A stretch of 64,000 nt of DNA from an uncultured Lachnospiraceae bacterium (GCA_945929965.1 CAMEOT010000007.1:39556-103555); one strand, 5' to 3'. Positions 8,205 to 17,753 are shown, numbered from the stretch's first letter. Numbers and translations are program-made. Notes: generated from the letters alone by a model not told the origin.

Positions 8205-9525
8205 GGTATATTTCTCCTATCAGATCATATTCATTGGAACCGGTGACCAGAACCTTGACAAAATCTCCGGTCATCAGATTCGCTGAAGTATTCACGAACA
8301 GATATCCGTCCACATTGGGGGCATCTCTGTATGTTCTTGCAACATAAGTCTCTTCGTCCGCAACCTTGCCCTCGATCATTACAGTCAGGATGTGTCCTAC
8401 CATATCCTCTGCCTTGTCAAAGGCGATTGCCTGCTGTAATTCCATTAGTTCATCCCTGCGGAATTCCTTGACTTCCTGCGGCACCTGGTCTTCCATGGTG
8501 GCAGCGGGAGTATCTTCCTCCTGAGAATACGGGAATACACCCAGACGGTCGAATTCCATCTCATTGACAAAACGATACAGTTCCTCGAAATCCTCCTGGG
8601 TCTCTCCGGGGAATCCGCTGATCAGTGTGGTTCTCAAGCAGATATCGGGAATCTTCTCTCTGAGTTTCCCAATGATGGCACGAAGCTCTGCCTGGTCGGT
8701 ACGTCTGCCCATGCGCTTCAACACATTGTCGGAAGCATGCTGAATGGGAATATCCAGATAGTTGCAGACCTTGGGTTCTTCTGCAATAGCATCGATCAAC
8801 TCATCTGTGATCTCCTCCGGATAACAGTATAAAATACGGATCCAGTAGATACCGGGGATCTGTGCCAGCTCATGTAAGAGTCCGGGCAGTTCCTTTTTCC
8901 CATACAGATCCACGCCGTACAGCGTGGTCTCCTGTGCTACCAGAATCAGCTCCCGGACACCTTTATCCGCAAGTTCTCTGGCTTCTTTTAACAGACTCTC
9001 CTTGGGAACGCTGCGGTAATTGCCCCTGACCTTCGGAATAATACAGTAGGTGCAGTGTTTGTCACAGCCTTCTGCAATTTTCAGATACGCAAAATGTCCG
9101 CCTGTAGTGACAACACGATTGGTCTCTGTCACAGGGGCGGCATTGATATCTTCATAATGATTCTGTTTCTGTCCTGCCAGGATCTCCTCCAGGGCAGCTA
9201 CGATCTCATCAATAGCAGTGGTTCCGATAATGGCGTCCACCTGTGGGATCTCCTTCTGGATCTCCTCGCGGTAGCGCTGGGCGAGACACCCGGCAGCGAT
9301 CAGTGCTTTGACCTGTCCGCTGTCCTTCAGCTCACCCATCTGCAATAATGTATTGATGCTCTCTTCCTTGGCATCACCGATAAAGCAGCAGGTGTTTACC
9401 ACTACAACATCTGCCTCTGCTTCATCATCCGTGAAGGTATAACCCTTTTCCTGGAGCATGCCAAGCATCTTCTCAGAATCGACAAGGTTCTTGTCACAGC
9501 CCAGGGATACAAACAATATCTTCAT
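8197..9525 (-). CDS. rimO: Ribosomal protein S12 methylthiotransferase RimO
   Basis: RimO is a radical-SAM enzyme that adds a methylthio group to an aspartate of ribosomal protein S12. The 442-residue protein starts MKILFVSLGCDKNLVDSE, with the N-terminal cluster cysteines at Cys10, NTCCF and GCLAQ. The radical-SAM motif is CDKHCTYC, followed by IPKVRGNYRS. The C-terminal TRAM domain holds GYLFVN. The DKNLVDSE start separates RimO from MiaB. The gene lies between rpoZ and pgsA. Confidence 0.95.
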   Translation of the reverse strand: MKILFVSLGCDKNLVDSEKMLGMLQEKGYTFTDDEAEADVVVVNTCCFIGDAKEESINTLLQMGELKDSGQVKALIAAGCLAQRYREEIQKEIPQVDAIIGTTAIDEIVAALEEILAGQKQNHYEDINAAPVTETNRVVTTGGHFAYLKIAEGCDKHCTYCIIPKVRGNYRSVPKESLLKEARELADKGVRELILVAQETTLYGVDLYGKKELPGLLHELAQIPGIYWIRILYCYPEEITDELIDAIAEEPKVCNYLDIPIQHASDNVLKRMGRRTDQAELRAIIGKLREKIPDICLRTTLISGFPGETQEDFEELYRFVNEMEFDRLGVFPYSQEEDTPAATMEDQVPQEVKEFRRDELMELQQAIAFDKAEDMVGHILTVMIEGKVADEETYVARTYRDAPNVDGYLFVNTSANLMTGDFVKVLVTGSNEYDLIGEIYHE

Positions 9526-9530
9526 GCGTC

Positions 9531-9770
9531 TTATGCTTCCTCATCATCACCAAGGATCTTGATCTTACCCTGATTCAGCTCTTCTACTGCGATAGACAGG
9601 GGCTTATCCACCTTGGCGGTTACCAGAGGCTCGTCGCCTGCGATGATCTGTCTTGCTCTCTTGGCAGTTGCCATAACGATAGAATACCGGCTGTTGACTA
9701 CTGGTGCTTCACCGGGTTCTACCTCGCTGTTTACTACTTTCATTAAGTCGGTATAAGAGGGATGTAACAT
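9531..9770 (-). CDS. rpoZ: DNA-directed RNA polymerase omega subunit
   Basis: The protein has 79 residues and is the small assembly subunit of RNA polymerase. The conserved core SRYSIVMATAKRARQI is at residues 26-41, followed by KPLSIAVEEL. AAAGGAG precedes the ATG by 9 nt. It lies 2 bases after gmk, the order gmk-rpoZ being typical of Firmicutes. Confidence 0.95.
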   Translation of the reverse strand: MLHPSYTDLMKVVNSEVEPGEAPVVNSRYSIVMATAKRARQIIAGDEPLVTAKVDKPLSIAVEELNQGKIKILGDDEEA

Positions 9771-9771
9771 T

Positions 9772-10407
9772 TTATTTTGCTCCTTTCGCGAAACCTTTCA
9801 GTTCCTCTCTGATCTCTGTGATAAATTCTACACGACGGGACGGTACATTTTTCGCTGCTTCCACATACTTCTGTACCGCTGCAGCACACTCGTCCAGATC
9901 GTCGTTCACTACTATATAATCATAGGCGTCCATGCCTTCTGATTCTTCATAAGCCCGCGCCAGTCTCTGTGCGATCACATCGGCTGTCTCGGTTCCTCTG
10001 CCCACCAGTCTCTTCTGCAGCTCTTCTGCACTGGGAGGAGTAACGAACAGTAACAGGCTCTCCGGGAACTGTTCCTTGATCTTCATGGCTCCCTGAATCT
10101 CGATCTCTAAGATCACATCCTTGCCTGCCTGCATCTGCTCTTCCACATATGCTTTCGGCGTTCCGTAATAATTGCCGCAATACTGAGCATACTCGATAAA
10201 TCCGTTTTTTGCAATATTTTCTTCAAATTGTTCTCTGGTGCGGAAGAAATATTCTCTTCCGTCCTGTTCTCCTTCACGCGGTCCTCTGGTAGTCATGGAG
10301 ATAGACAATGCATAATTGTCATATTCCGATAACAGCTTTTTCACCAGTGTTCCTTTGCCGGCTCCGGAGAATCCGGAGATCACCATCAATATTCCCTTAT
10401 TCTGCAT
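9772..10407 (-). CDS. gmk: Guanylate kinase
   Basis: Guanylate kinase phosphorylates GMP to GDP. The 211-residue product begins MQNKGILMVISGFSGAGKG, with the P-loop GFSGAGKGT at 12-20. The GMP-binding motif TTRGPREGEQDGREYFF and the EIEIQGAM segment follow. The frame is open further upstream, but the family start is the ATG at 10407, inside the end of remA (11-nt overlap). Confidence 0.95.
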   Translation of the reverse strand: MQNKGILMVISGFSGAGKGTLVKKLLSEYDNYALSISMTTRGPREGEQDGREYFFRTREQFEENIAKNGFIEYAQYCGNYYGTPKAYVEEQMQAGKDVILEIEIQGAMKIKEQFPESLLLFVTPPSAEELQKRLVGRGTETADVIAQRLARAYEESEGMDAYDYIVVNDDLDECAAAVQKYVEAAKNVPSRRVEFITEIREELKGFAKGAK

Positions 10408-10678
10408 CTTCTTCACTGTCCTCTTTTTCTTCGTCCGGCCACAGCACCTGTGCTCTTCCCGCAATCGTCTCGGGTAAAAGTGCAGACAGCACGATCTGAC
10501 TGTTCTCCATGACCAGTACGGATTTCGTCCTGCGTCCCTGTGTGGCATCGATTGCAGTCCCGGATTCTTTTGCCTTCTGAACCAGACGTTTGATAGGTGC
10601 GGATTCCGGACTTACTATAGCGATGATCTTATCTGTATTCACAATATTTCCAAATCCCACATGGATCAGTCGGTTCAT
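10397..10678 (-). CDS. remA: RemA-family extracellular matrix regulator (DUF370)
   Basis: The product has 93 residues. It starts MNRLIHVGFGNIVNTDKIIA and contains SPESAPIKRLV and GRRTKSVLVM, the RemA signature. RemA is a DNA-binding regulator of matrix genes in Bacillus subtilis. The start at 10678 matches the family; an in-frame ATG lies 21 nt upstream with AAAGG between them. An acidic C-terminal tail (DEEKEDSEEDAE) extends past the usual end. It lies between yicC and gmk, the order seen across Firmicutes. Confidence 0.92.
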   Translation of the reverse strand: MNRLIHVGFGNIVNTDKIIAIVSPESAPIKRLVQKAKESGTAIDATQGRRTKSVLVMENSQIVLSALLPETIAGRAQVLWPDEEKEDSEEDAE

Positions 10679-10755
10679 TGTATCGCCTTTCGTGGCCATG
10701 CAGTTCCCATTCGCATAACCGCACGATATCGTGCTCTTCACTGCTTCGCAGCCCA

Positions 10756-11634
10756 TTATTCAATATTCTGTATCTGCTCTCTGACTTTTTCGATCTCGGT
10801 CTTTAACTCAATGGCACAATTGGAGATCTCCAGATCATTAGACTTAGACAGAATCGTATTGGCTTCGCGATTCATCTCCTGCGCCAGAAAGTCTAATTTC
10901 CTTCCGATGCTGCCACCGGCTACCAGTGTATTCTTCGTGGTCTCAATGTGGCTGCGCAGTCTCACCAGTTCTTCATCCACGCACACCTTATCCGCAAAGA
11001 TCGTCACTTCCGTGAGAAGTCTTCCTTCGTCCACCGTGGTATCACAAAGCAGTTCCTTCACCCGGTCTTCGAGTCTCTGACGGTACTCCGTGATGATCTG
11101 GGGAGAACGCTCTGTAATGAAATCTACCAGCTTCAGCATGCCGTCCAGTTTCGCGATCAGATCATCCCGAAGATGTTCCCCTTCGGTGATCCGGGTCTGC
11201 ACAAACATCTCGCAGGCACCCTTTAAGGCTCTCTGCAGTTCCTTCCACAGCTCTTCCTCGTCGATATCCTGCTCTTCCATCACGAAGACATCCGGATACT
11301 TGGACAGGGTGGACACCCTGATATCACAGTCCAGATCAAAATCGCTGGCCATCTGCTTCAGGTATCCCAGATACTCCGCTGCCAGCTCCTTGTTGTAACG
11401 GACGCTGGACGTATTCTCGGAAAAATCTTCATAAGTAATGAACAGATCCACTTTACCTCTGGAAATGTAATTCTTCAATTCACTGCGGATCGCAGACTCG
11501 AAGAAATTCAGCTTCTTCGGCATTTTGATGTTCACATCAAGGTAGCGATGATTCACAGACTTCATCTCTACGGTAAACTTTCTGTTATTCTCGGCAGTCT
11601 CACATCTGCCAAATCCCGTCATACTCTTGATCAT
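10756..11634 (-). CDS. yicC: YicC/YloC-family endoribonuclease
   Basis: The protein has 292 residues and starts MIKSMTGFGR, the YicC hallmark. The N-terminal domain contains VEMKSVNHRYLDVNIKMP; the DUF1732-type C-terminus contains GRKLDFLAQEMNREANTI followed by LKTEIEKVREQIQNIE. YicC proteins are oligomeric RNases. The frame is open 39 nt upstream, but GGAGAAGCT precedes the ATG at 11634. It is the first gene of the yicC-remA-gmk-rpoZ-rimO-pgsA run. Confidence 0.93.
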   Translation of the reverse strand: MIKSMTGFGRCETAENNRKFTVEMKSVNHRYLDVNIKMPKKLNFFESAIRSELKNYISRGKVDLFITYEDFSENTSSVRYNKELAAEYLGYLKQMASDFDLDCDIRVSTLSKYPDVFVMEEQDIDEEELWKELQRALKGACEMFVQTRITEGEHLRDDLIAKLDGMLKLVDFITERSPQIITEYRQRLEDRVKELLCDTTVDEGRLLTEVTIFADKVCVDEELVRLRSHIETTKNTLVAGGSIGRKLDFLAQEMNREANTILSKSNDLEISNCAIELKTEIEKVREQIQNIE

Positions 11635-11731
11635 AGCTTCTCCTGTTGTAAGGGCACATAAAGCCTTCCACAATTTACGGTTTACATTTTATTATAGAAT
11701 AAAAAAACTCTTTCCGTCAAGTGCAGGTGCC

Positions 11732-12910
11732 CTATTTCCACTCGTCATAATGCTCCAGAAAATGATGTTTCACGCCGTCCTCTTTATAGGCGATGATCGT
11801 GCGCAGATTGACATTCTCCACGCTCTTGAAAATATTCCCTTCGATAAAGGGATTGGTCTGCTTCAGGGAAGCGATCAGGTTCTTGATCTCCATACGTTTG
11901 GAGGGACTGCTGCCATCGGTACGGCAGGTGGTACAGGTATCGGTAAAACGGCATGCACACTGGATAAAATGCAGATCGTTGTAATCTCTCCAGTGTTTGA
12001 TGTCGTCCTCGCGGATCAGATACATGGGGCGGATCAGCTCCATGCCCTCGAAATTCGTGCTGTGCAGCTTCGGCATCATGGTCTGCACCTGTCCACCGTA
12101 CAGCATCCCCATGAGGATCGTCTCAATCACATCATCGTAATGGTGTCCCAGAGCGATCTTATTGCACCCCAGCTCCTTTGCATGACTATACAGATAGCCC
12201 CTGCGCATTCGCGCACACAGATAGCAGGGCGAATCCTCGATATCATACACTGCGTCAAATATCTCGGATTCAAAAATCGTGATGGGAATGTCCATCAGCT
12301 TCGCATTGTTCTCGATGATCTTACGGTTCGCCTCACTGTAACCGGGATCCATCACTAAAAATACCAGTTCAAAGGGGAACTTGTTGTGACGCTTCAGCTC
12401 CTGGAACAGCTTTGCCATCAGCATGGAATCCTTACCGCCGGAGATACATACGGCAATCTTGTCGTTCTCCCGGATCATGTCGTACTCATTGATAGCTTTG
12501 GCAAATCGGGAAAACAGGACTTTATGGAATTTTTTGCGGATGCTTTTTTCAATCTCCCGTGCCCGCTCGTTTTCTTTTTCTCCGGGCTGTTCCTTCTGCA
12601 TCAGGTTCAGAAGCCACCCGGTATAGCCGCCCTGTAAACTGTAGACGTCCATTCCCCGTTCCCGGAAATATTCTGCAGACACTTTACTGTTCTGTCCACG
12701 GCTGCAATATAGGATCACTTTTTTATCCCTTGCTGCCGCAGCCAGCTTGTCCACCAGTTCACATTCGGGGATTGCAATGGCTCCGGGGATCATTCCATAG
12801 TTTACTGCTTCATCCCCTCTGGTATCCACCAGGATGTATCGGTCAAGGTCGCGGGACTGTAGTTCTTCCCATGTGATCTCAACGGGGGGTATTGTCTCTT
12901 TTTCTTCCAT
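11732..12910 (-). CDS. Rhodanese domain fused to a TtcA-like tRNA 2-thiolation PP-loop protein
   Basis: The protein has 392 residues. Residues 8-110 form a rhodanese domain (LVDTRGDEAVNYGMIPGAI, then active-site loop LYCSRGQNS with the persulfide Cys, and LQGGYTGWL). Residues 150-392 are TtcA-like: PP-loop ISGGKDSM, CYLCARMRRGYLY with the CxxC pair, LGHHYDDV, and a C-terminal C-x-C/C-x2-C group (QCACRFTDTCTTC). TtcA thiolates C32 of tRNA. The fusion supplies sulphur relay and thiolation in one chain. It stands alone on its transcript, with AAAGGA upstream of the ATG. Confidence 0.88.
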   Translation of the reverse strand: MEEKETIPPVEITWEELQSRDLDRYILVDTRGDEAVNYGMIPGAIAIPECELVDKLAAAARDKKVILYCSRGQNSKVSAEYFRERGMDVYSLQGGYTGWLLNLMQKEQPGEKENERAREIEKSIRKKFHKVLFSRFAKAINEYDMIRENDKIAVCISGGKDSMLMAKLFQELKRHNKFPFELVFLVMDPGYSEANRKIIENNAKLMDIPITIFESEIFDAVYDIEDSPCYLCARMRRGYLYSHAKELGCNKIALGHHYDDVIETILMGMLYGGQVQTMMPKLHSTNFEGMELIRPMYLIREDDIKHWRDYNDLHFIQCACRFTDTCTTCRTDGSSPSKRMEIKNLIASLKQTNPFIEGNIFKSVENVNLRTIIAYKEDGVKHHFLEHYDEWK

Positions 12911-13032
12911 TTTTATATTCCTTTACTCTGCCCGAACAGGCAGTCTATTGTTTTTCCTCTCTCAGTCTGCTACACTGTTATTAAAAATATGGTAACTGAA
13001 TCGTTACATCACATCCATAGAAAGGTATACAA

Positions 13033-13365
13033 ATGATTCCTTATACTACTTTAGATTCCATTATAGCCCAAATGCCCGAACGCACCGGACACACTCTGTT
13101 AGATGAAGACCAGGGGTGTGTAAAAGGGTGTCGCATGGGCGTATCCCTCTATCGCAGCACAGAATATCACATGCCGCAAAAGCATGACGATCAGGAAGGC
13201 TTCTTCGTATTGGACGGAAAAGGATATGCTCTCGTCGGTGGCGAAGAAATCCCTCTGCTGCCCGGTACCGCCTTTATGGTACCGGCTCACACGGATCATG
13301 TGATCAGGCGGGATCCCTCCTGTGACTGCTGTAAGGTACTGTGGTTCCATGCCGCAGTAGAATGA
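13033..13365 (+). CDS. Small cupin-domain protein
   Basis: The protein has 110 residues. The single cupin barrel shows motif 1 around MPQKHDDQEGFFVLDGKGY (residues 50-70) and motif 2 PGTAFMVPAHTDHVI, with His and Glu candidates for metal binding. Single-domain cupins bind sugars or small acids or act as sensors; no substrate can be read. GAAAGG precedes the ATG. It runs convergently against the neighbouring HAD gene, with 3 bases between the stops. Confidence 0.8.
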   Translation: MIPYTTLDSIIAQMPERTGHTLLDEDQGCVKGCRMGVSLYRSTEYHMPQKHDDQEGFFVLDGKGYALVGGEEIPLLPGTAFMVPAHTDHVIRRDPSCDCCKVLWFHAAVE

Positions 13366-13368
13366 TCC

Positions 13369-14055
13369 TCAGTCTCCACATACCGCCAGAAGCTCCGTCA
13401 GCTGTGCCTGAAGCTCGGTCAGGCTGTCACACTTTTTGTCTACCAGCGCAAGAATCTCTTCTGTGGGCGGCAGCTGATCCGGCACCATCACCGTATATAA
13501 GCCTGCCGCATAGGCGGATCGGATACCGTTGAAGGAATCCTCCACTGCCAGTGCCTGTCCGGGTGCAATGCCCAGTTCCTCACATGCCTTCAGATAAATA
13601 TCCGGTGCAGGCTTGCCGTGTTCCACCATGTCGCCGCAGATAATTTCCTGAAAATAAGATGTGATACCCGCTCTGTCCAGATGCTCCATCACTGCAGCTT
13701 TTCGCGTGGAAGAAGCAAGTGCTACGGGAATACCCTGCTTTTTTAAATACTCCAGGATCTCATGTACGCCAGGCTTTTCCGGAAGGCCATCCCGTTCTTC
13801 CTTTTCCTTAAATCTACGACTGCAGTCCTCATGCAATTCTTCAAAGGAGATATCAATGCCCTGCTCTGCCTTTGCTGCCTCGAATACTTCCTTCGTGCCC
13901 TGTAAGGTTCTGCCGATGCAGGCTTTGGAGATTTCATCCACATTTTTAAGTCCCGTAGGCTCTGCCGCTTCTCTCCAGCACTCCATGTAGATTCTCTCAG
14001 TGTCAAATAACACACCGTCCATGTCAAATACTACTGCTGTTATTGTTTTTTTCAT
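13369..14055 (-). CDS. HAD-superfamily phosphatase/phosphomutase (subfamily IA)
   Basis: The protein has 228 residues. Motif I is FDMDGVLFDTE (Asp10 and Asp12), typical of beta-phosphoglucomutase-like enzymes and small sugar-phosphate phosphatases. The C1 cap spans about 20-95, motif II is ALASSTRK, and motif III/IV is KPAPDIYL then VEDSFNGIRSA. GGGAG lies before the ATG. The substrate is not predictable. Confidence 0.9.
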   Translation of the reverse strand: MKKTITAVVFDMDGVLFDTERIYMECWREAAEPTGLKNVDEISKACIGRTLQGTKEVFEAAKAEQGIDISFEELHEDCSRRFKEKEERDGLPEKPGVHEILEYLKKQGIPVALASSTRKAAVMEHLDRAGITSYFQEIICGDMVEHGKPAPDIYLKACEELGIAPGQALAVEDSFNGIRSAYAAGLYTVMVPDQLPPTEEILALVDKKCDSLTELQAQLTELLAVCGD

Positions 14056-14183
14056 AATTCTCCCTATATCCGATTATTTGTTTTATTGTACCACGTTCCC
14101 TACCTGCTGCCAACAAAAAAGCGGAAATCCTGTAAAAGGCAGGCTCACATAAGGACACTTTCAAAAAGTGACCGATTGAGAGC

Positions 14184-14231
14184 AGCACAACGCCACAGAG
14201 TTTTAAATCTCTGTGGCGTTGTGCTTTTTTA
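14184..14231 (+). terminator. Strong intrinsic terminator with a 17-bp stem
   Basis: A perfect 17-bp stem (14184-14200 with 14209-14225) encloses an 8-nt loop and is followed by a T-run to 14231. There is no plus-strand gene directly upstream, so it may be the end of a lost gene or a boundary of the acquired island that follows. Confidence 0.8.
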
Positions 14232-14309
14232 TAGCTAACAGGAAAATGATTAGAAAAAATTTTGATCTTTGATTAAGGTTGCGGACGGCAAATTGGCACA
14301 GGCTGTGTT

Positions 14310-14657
14310 TTATACTCCCCAAAGCAACATGCCGAGTGCGGCAGAAAAGAGTATCATTATAATCGGCGACGGTGCAGTTTTTTTGATTTTTTTATATTCT
14401 AAATGTGTCAGCCACAGAATGGCAAAGGCCAAAATGGATTTAGGATCCGGAGCAAGCGCCGAATAAATATCCGTAAAACCAAGCAATGTTGACATGGCCA
14501 TACCGATTGCCGTAGCGAGAATCATTGCGATAACGCAGGGGCGGACGCCGGAGAGAAAAGCGTTGACGCCGGCATATTTCATCAGGTTTTTGAGTACCGC
14601 CGCAATTAAAAGTATAATAACGAAAGACGGAAGAACAACGCCGAGTACAAAGTCCAC
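14310..14657 (-). pseudogene. Truncated chromate transporter (ChrA-family C-terminal fragment)
   Basis: The 115 residues have four membrane helices and read VLGVVLPSFVIILLIAAV then GVRPCVIAMILATAIGM, resembling the C-terminal part of a ChrA-family half. Complete members are 180-400 residues, so the N-terminal part is missing. The frame begins with GTG, 5 nt after the stop of an lgt fragment, with only a poor ribosome binding site. I read it as a deletion remnant, though translation as a small membrane protein is possible. Confidence 0.6.
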
Positions 14658-14664
14658 TCTTTTC

Positions 14665-15012
14665 TCATTGCCGCACCGCCTGTCTTTTACGGATAATAAA
14701 AAGTATAGCGATACCGAGAATAATCAGGCAGCCGGACATCACCTGTGATACACGGATACCCGGAAGGAGATAAAGGCTGTCAGAGCGCAGCCCCTCCACA
14801 AAAAGCCGTATCGTTCCGTACCCGATCATATAAAACGGAAGAAGATAGCCTTTTCGCCTGAAATGCGGGTAGCATATTAGCATAGCGGTGAGTAAAGCTA
14901 AATTCAATGCAGATTCGTATAAAAAAGTTGCCTGCCGCCATTGGTCGATTTCTTCTATGTAAACGCCGTAAGGGAAAAAGCAGAGCGAAGGATTTGTAAT
15001 TTGGTTTCCATG
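14665..15012 (-). pseudogene. Truncated prolipoprotein diacylglyceryl transferase (Lgt C-terminal fragment)
   Basis: The frame reads ITNPSLCFFPYGVYIEE, then WRQATFLYESALNL and YGTIRLFVEGLRSDSLYL, the C-terminal third of Lgt including the conserved Arg-Glu-Arg region. The first two-thirds of the enzyme, with the HGG catalytic part, is absent. The similarity starts 15 nt after the kdpE stop, so a deletion or insertion joined kdpE to the middle of lgt. An intact housekeeping lgt presumably lies elsewhere. Confidence 0.75.
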
Positions 15013-15026
15013 TTTCCTCGCTTTTC

Positions 15027-15725
15027 TCAGTCTACCCGCAGCATACGGTAACCGACGCCGATATGCGTCTGAATGTATTGCGGACTGTCCTTTTGCGGCT
15101 CCAGCTTTTTGCGCAGGGTCGCCATAAACACCCGCAGAGAAGCAATATCGTTTTCCCAGCTGCTGCCCCAAATCTGCTGCGTGATATAGGTGTGCGTCAG
15201 CACCTTTCCGACATTATGAGAGAGCAGACACAAAAGCTTGTATTCAATCGGGGTCAGGTGCAATTCCTCCCCATTTAGATAAGCGCAGCCGGCGGCATAA
15301 TCAATTTTAAGCTTGCCATTTTGGAAAACGGGTGAGTCGGCGTCGCCGCTTGCCTGAAGCAGCAGCCGTCTTTGCGTGACCCGAAGGCGTGCCAAAAGCT
15401 CCTCTACGGAAAAGGGCTTTGTCAGATAGTCGTCCGCCCCGGCATCCAGCGCCGTGATTTTGTCTTTATCCTCGCTGCGCGCACTGATCACAATAATGGG
15501 CATATTTGACCATGAGCGGATGCTTTCGATCACCTGTGTGCCGTCGATATCCGGCAGCCCCAGATCCAGCAGAACGATATCCGGGTTATGGGAGGTTGCT
15601 TCTATAATAGCGCTGTGTCCGTTCTCCGCGGTCAGGTAGCGGTAATCGTGAGCCTTTAGCGTTGTTACGATCAGATTGCGGACGGGGCGGTCGTCCTCCA
15701 CGACGAGTACAAGGGGTTTATTCAT
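15027..15725 (-). CDS. kdpE: KdpE-like OmpR-family response regulator
   Basis: The protein has 232 residues. The receiver domain (1-120) has the acidic pair ED-D at 10-12, phospho-acceptor Asp54 in VLLDLGLPD, and the conserved Lys in LTKPF. The winged-helix domain (130-232) contains LTPIEYKLLCLLSHN and IGVGYRM. It overlaps the kinase gene by 8 nt, so both are made from one message. In the KdpDE family such regulators respond to potassium limitation; here the nearby targets are trkA/trkH. Confidence 0.9.
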   Translation of the reverse strand: MNKPLVLVVEDDRPVRNLIVTTLKAHDYRYLTAENGHSAIIEATSHNPDIVLLDLGLPDIDGTQVIESIRSWSNMPIIVISARSEDKDKITALDAGADDYLTKPFSVEELLARLRVTQRRLLLQASGDADSPVFQNGKLKIDYAAGCAYLNGEELHLTPIEYKLLCLLSHNVGKVLTHTYITQQIWGSSWENDIASLRVFMATLRKKLEPQKDSPQYIQTHIGVGYRMLRVD

Positions 15726-17694
15726 TCAGAGTCACCTCGCTGAGCGGTAAATTAAAGGTAAATATGCAGCCGTGCGGTACGTTATCCGTAAGCGTCAGTG
15801 TTCCGCCGTGCAGCTCTACGATAGATTTACACAGGGTAAGCCCGATCCCGAAGCTTCTGCGGCTGTCTGCCACGGTATTTTTTCCGGTGTAAAACATCTC
15901 AAAAATATGCGGTTTCATATCGTCTGCAATTCCGTTTCCGTTATCGGTGACTCGGATCACGGCATCCCCGCCCTGTTTTTCGGCACTTACGCAGATCTCG
16001 GAGCCTTGTTCGGTATATTTCAAAGCATTATCAATAAGGTTGACAATGACCTGCACGATAAGCTGTGCGTCCATACGGGCAAGGATCAGATCGTCGCACC
16101 TTACCGTCACCTTGTGTCCGACGGATTTTTTCTTCAAATGCGAAACGGCTTCGTTGACCACTTCGTCTACAAGCTGGTCGGTAAGCTCCAGCTTCAGGCG
16201 TCCGTCATTCAGCCGTGTAACATACAGCAGATTTTCCACCACGCCGATCAGCCATTCGGAATCGTCATAAATATCTTTATAGATCTGCTGCTTGGTTGCT
16301 TCGTCCAGGCAGTTTCCGTTATGCAAAAGCGTGTCCGCATTACCCGAAACGGAGCAAAGCGGCGTGCGCAGATCGTGTGAGATCGACCGCAAAAGGTCGG
16401 CGCGCAGCTGCTCGCTTTTTGCAAGATCTGCCGCCCGTTCCTTTTCGGCGGCGTTGTGAGCATTATCCATTGCCAGCGCACATTCGTTCACAACCGACAG
16501 TACGATGCTGCTCTCAAATGAATCGGGCTTTTCGGGTTTCATCGGTATCCCGATTACACCGTATACTCTGCCGCCTGCACGGATCGCAAGATAAAGACAT
16601 TCGGATTTTCCAAACTGTGCTGTCGCTGCTCCTGCACGGCGACCGTTTTGAAGCACCCATTCTGCGGTCTGCCGCTCTGCATCGCTTAGCAGCTTTTCAG
16701 CGTGTGTATCCTTTTTTTTGGCATACAGCCGCCCGGACAACATTCCGTTTTCGCCTTTCGTATAGGCAACAATGCTTCGGTCAAGCAGCCGCGAGAGCTG
16801 CATACAGGTCACGCTTAAAACATCATCGTTGCTTTTTGCTTTTTGCAGCATACGGTCAGTGTCGAACATCACCTGCACACGGAACGCGGAGCGAGCCGAG
16901 AGCCTTGCATGATCTTTCAGCTTCGAGGCAAGCGTGCCGGTGAGAACGGAAGACGCCAGCATGACTGCAAAGGTAACGGGATAGCCTACGGCATAGGTCT
17001 GAAAAGACAACCTGGGTTCGGTAAGGAAAAAACCGAACAATACAACACTTAGAAGTGAGCCTGCCATACTGCAAAGGTATCCTTTGGTCAAAACGGAAAT
17101 CATCAGCACACCGAGGATGTATACCGTAACGATATTGGTATCGGGAAAGCCGAGATGATCGAACAGAAACCCGATCGCCGTGCATACGGCAAGCGCCAGG
17201 ACGGTTATGGCAATATCCCGCAGCGACGGTATCTCTGCACCAAGAAACAAACGGCGTCTGTGCGGCTTTGTATAGTTCAGCGCATCGGGAATAATATGAA
17301 TGTCAACATCAGGGGCGGAGGCGATCAGCTTTTCGGTGAGAGTCGGTCTTCCGAACAGCCCTCTGCGTCTGGCACTGCTTTGCCCGATCACGATTTTTGT
17401 GACATCGGAAAGTCGGACATATTCCGAGATCTGCAGCGGTACATCCTCGCCGTGCGTCATAACGATCTCGGCGCCGAGCCTTTGCGCGAGCTGTATGTTC
17501 TGCGAAAGTCGGGACTGATCCTCATCATTTATGACCGTATCCGTCTGCACATAGATGGCGGTAAATCTTGCATGAAGGACCTTAGCCATCTTTGCGGCGG
17601 TGTGTATGATCCTTGCATTGGACGGCGAAGAGGATAGGCAGACAAGGATATGCTCGTCTGCACCTTTTTTTGACTGCAAGGTTTGTGTTCTCAT
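15718..17694 (-). CDS. kdpD: KdpD-like sensor histidine kinase without the N-terminal KdpD domain
   Basis: The product has about 658 residues, against about 900 in full KdpD. Residues 15-140 form a universal-stress-protein-like domain, followed by a four-helix membrane block of the DUF4118 type, a GAF-like region, the H-box LLRSISHDLRTPLC, the N-box NLIDNALKYTE and the G-boxes VTDNGNGI and FGIGLTLCKSI. The KdpD domain that carries the Walker motifs is missing, so sensing must rest on the USP, membrane and GAF parts. An in-frame GTG lies 9 nt upstream; AAAGGACG fits the ATG at 17694 better. Confidence 0.88.
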   Translation of the reverse strand: MRTQTLQSKKGADEHILVCLSSSPSNARIIHTAAKMAKVLHARFTAIYVQTDTVINDEDQSRLSQNIQLAQRLGAEIVMTHGEDVPLQISEYVRLSDVTKIVIGQSSARRRGLFGRPTLTEKLIASAPDVDIHIIPDALNYTKPHRRRLFLGAEIPSLRDIAITVLALAVCTAIGFLFDHLGFPDTNIVTVYILGVLMISVLTKGYLCSMAGSLLSVVLFGFFLTEPRLSFQTYAVGYPVTFAVMLASSVLTGTLASKLKDHARLSARSAFRVQVMFDTDRMLQKAKSNDDVLSVTCMQLSRLLDRSIVAYTKGENGMLSGRLYAKKKDTHAEKLLSDAERQTAEWVLQNGRRAGAATAQFGKSECLYLAIRAGGRVYGVIGIPMKPEKPDSFESSIVLSVVNECALAMDNAHNAAEKERAADLAKSEQLRADLLRSISHDLRTPLCSVSGNADTLLHNGNCLDEATKQQIYKDIYDDSEWLIGVVENLLYVTRLNDGRLKLELTDQLVDEVVNEAVSHLKKKSVGHKVTVRCDDLILARMDAQLIVQVIVNLIDNALKYTEQGSEICVSAEKQGGDAVIRVTDNGNGIADDMKPHIFEMFYTGKNTVADSRRSFGIGLTLCKSIVELHGGTLTLTDNVPHGCIFTFNLPLSEVTLNE

Positions 17695-17753
17695 CCGCTT
17701 CACCGTCCTTTTGTTTTATTATACATCAAAATCGTGAAATAATCTACCGCAAG

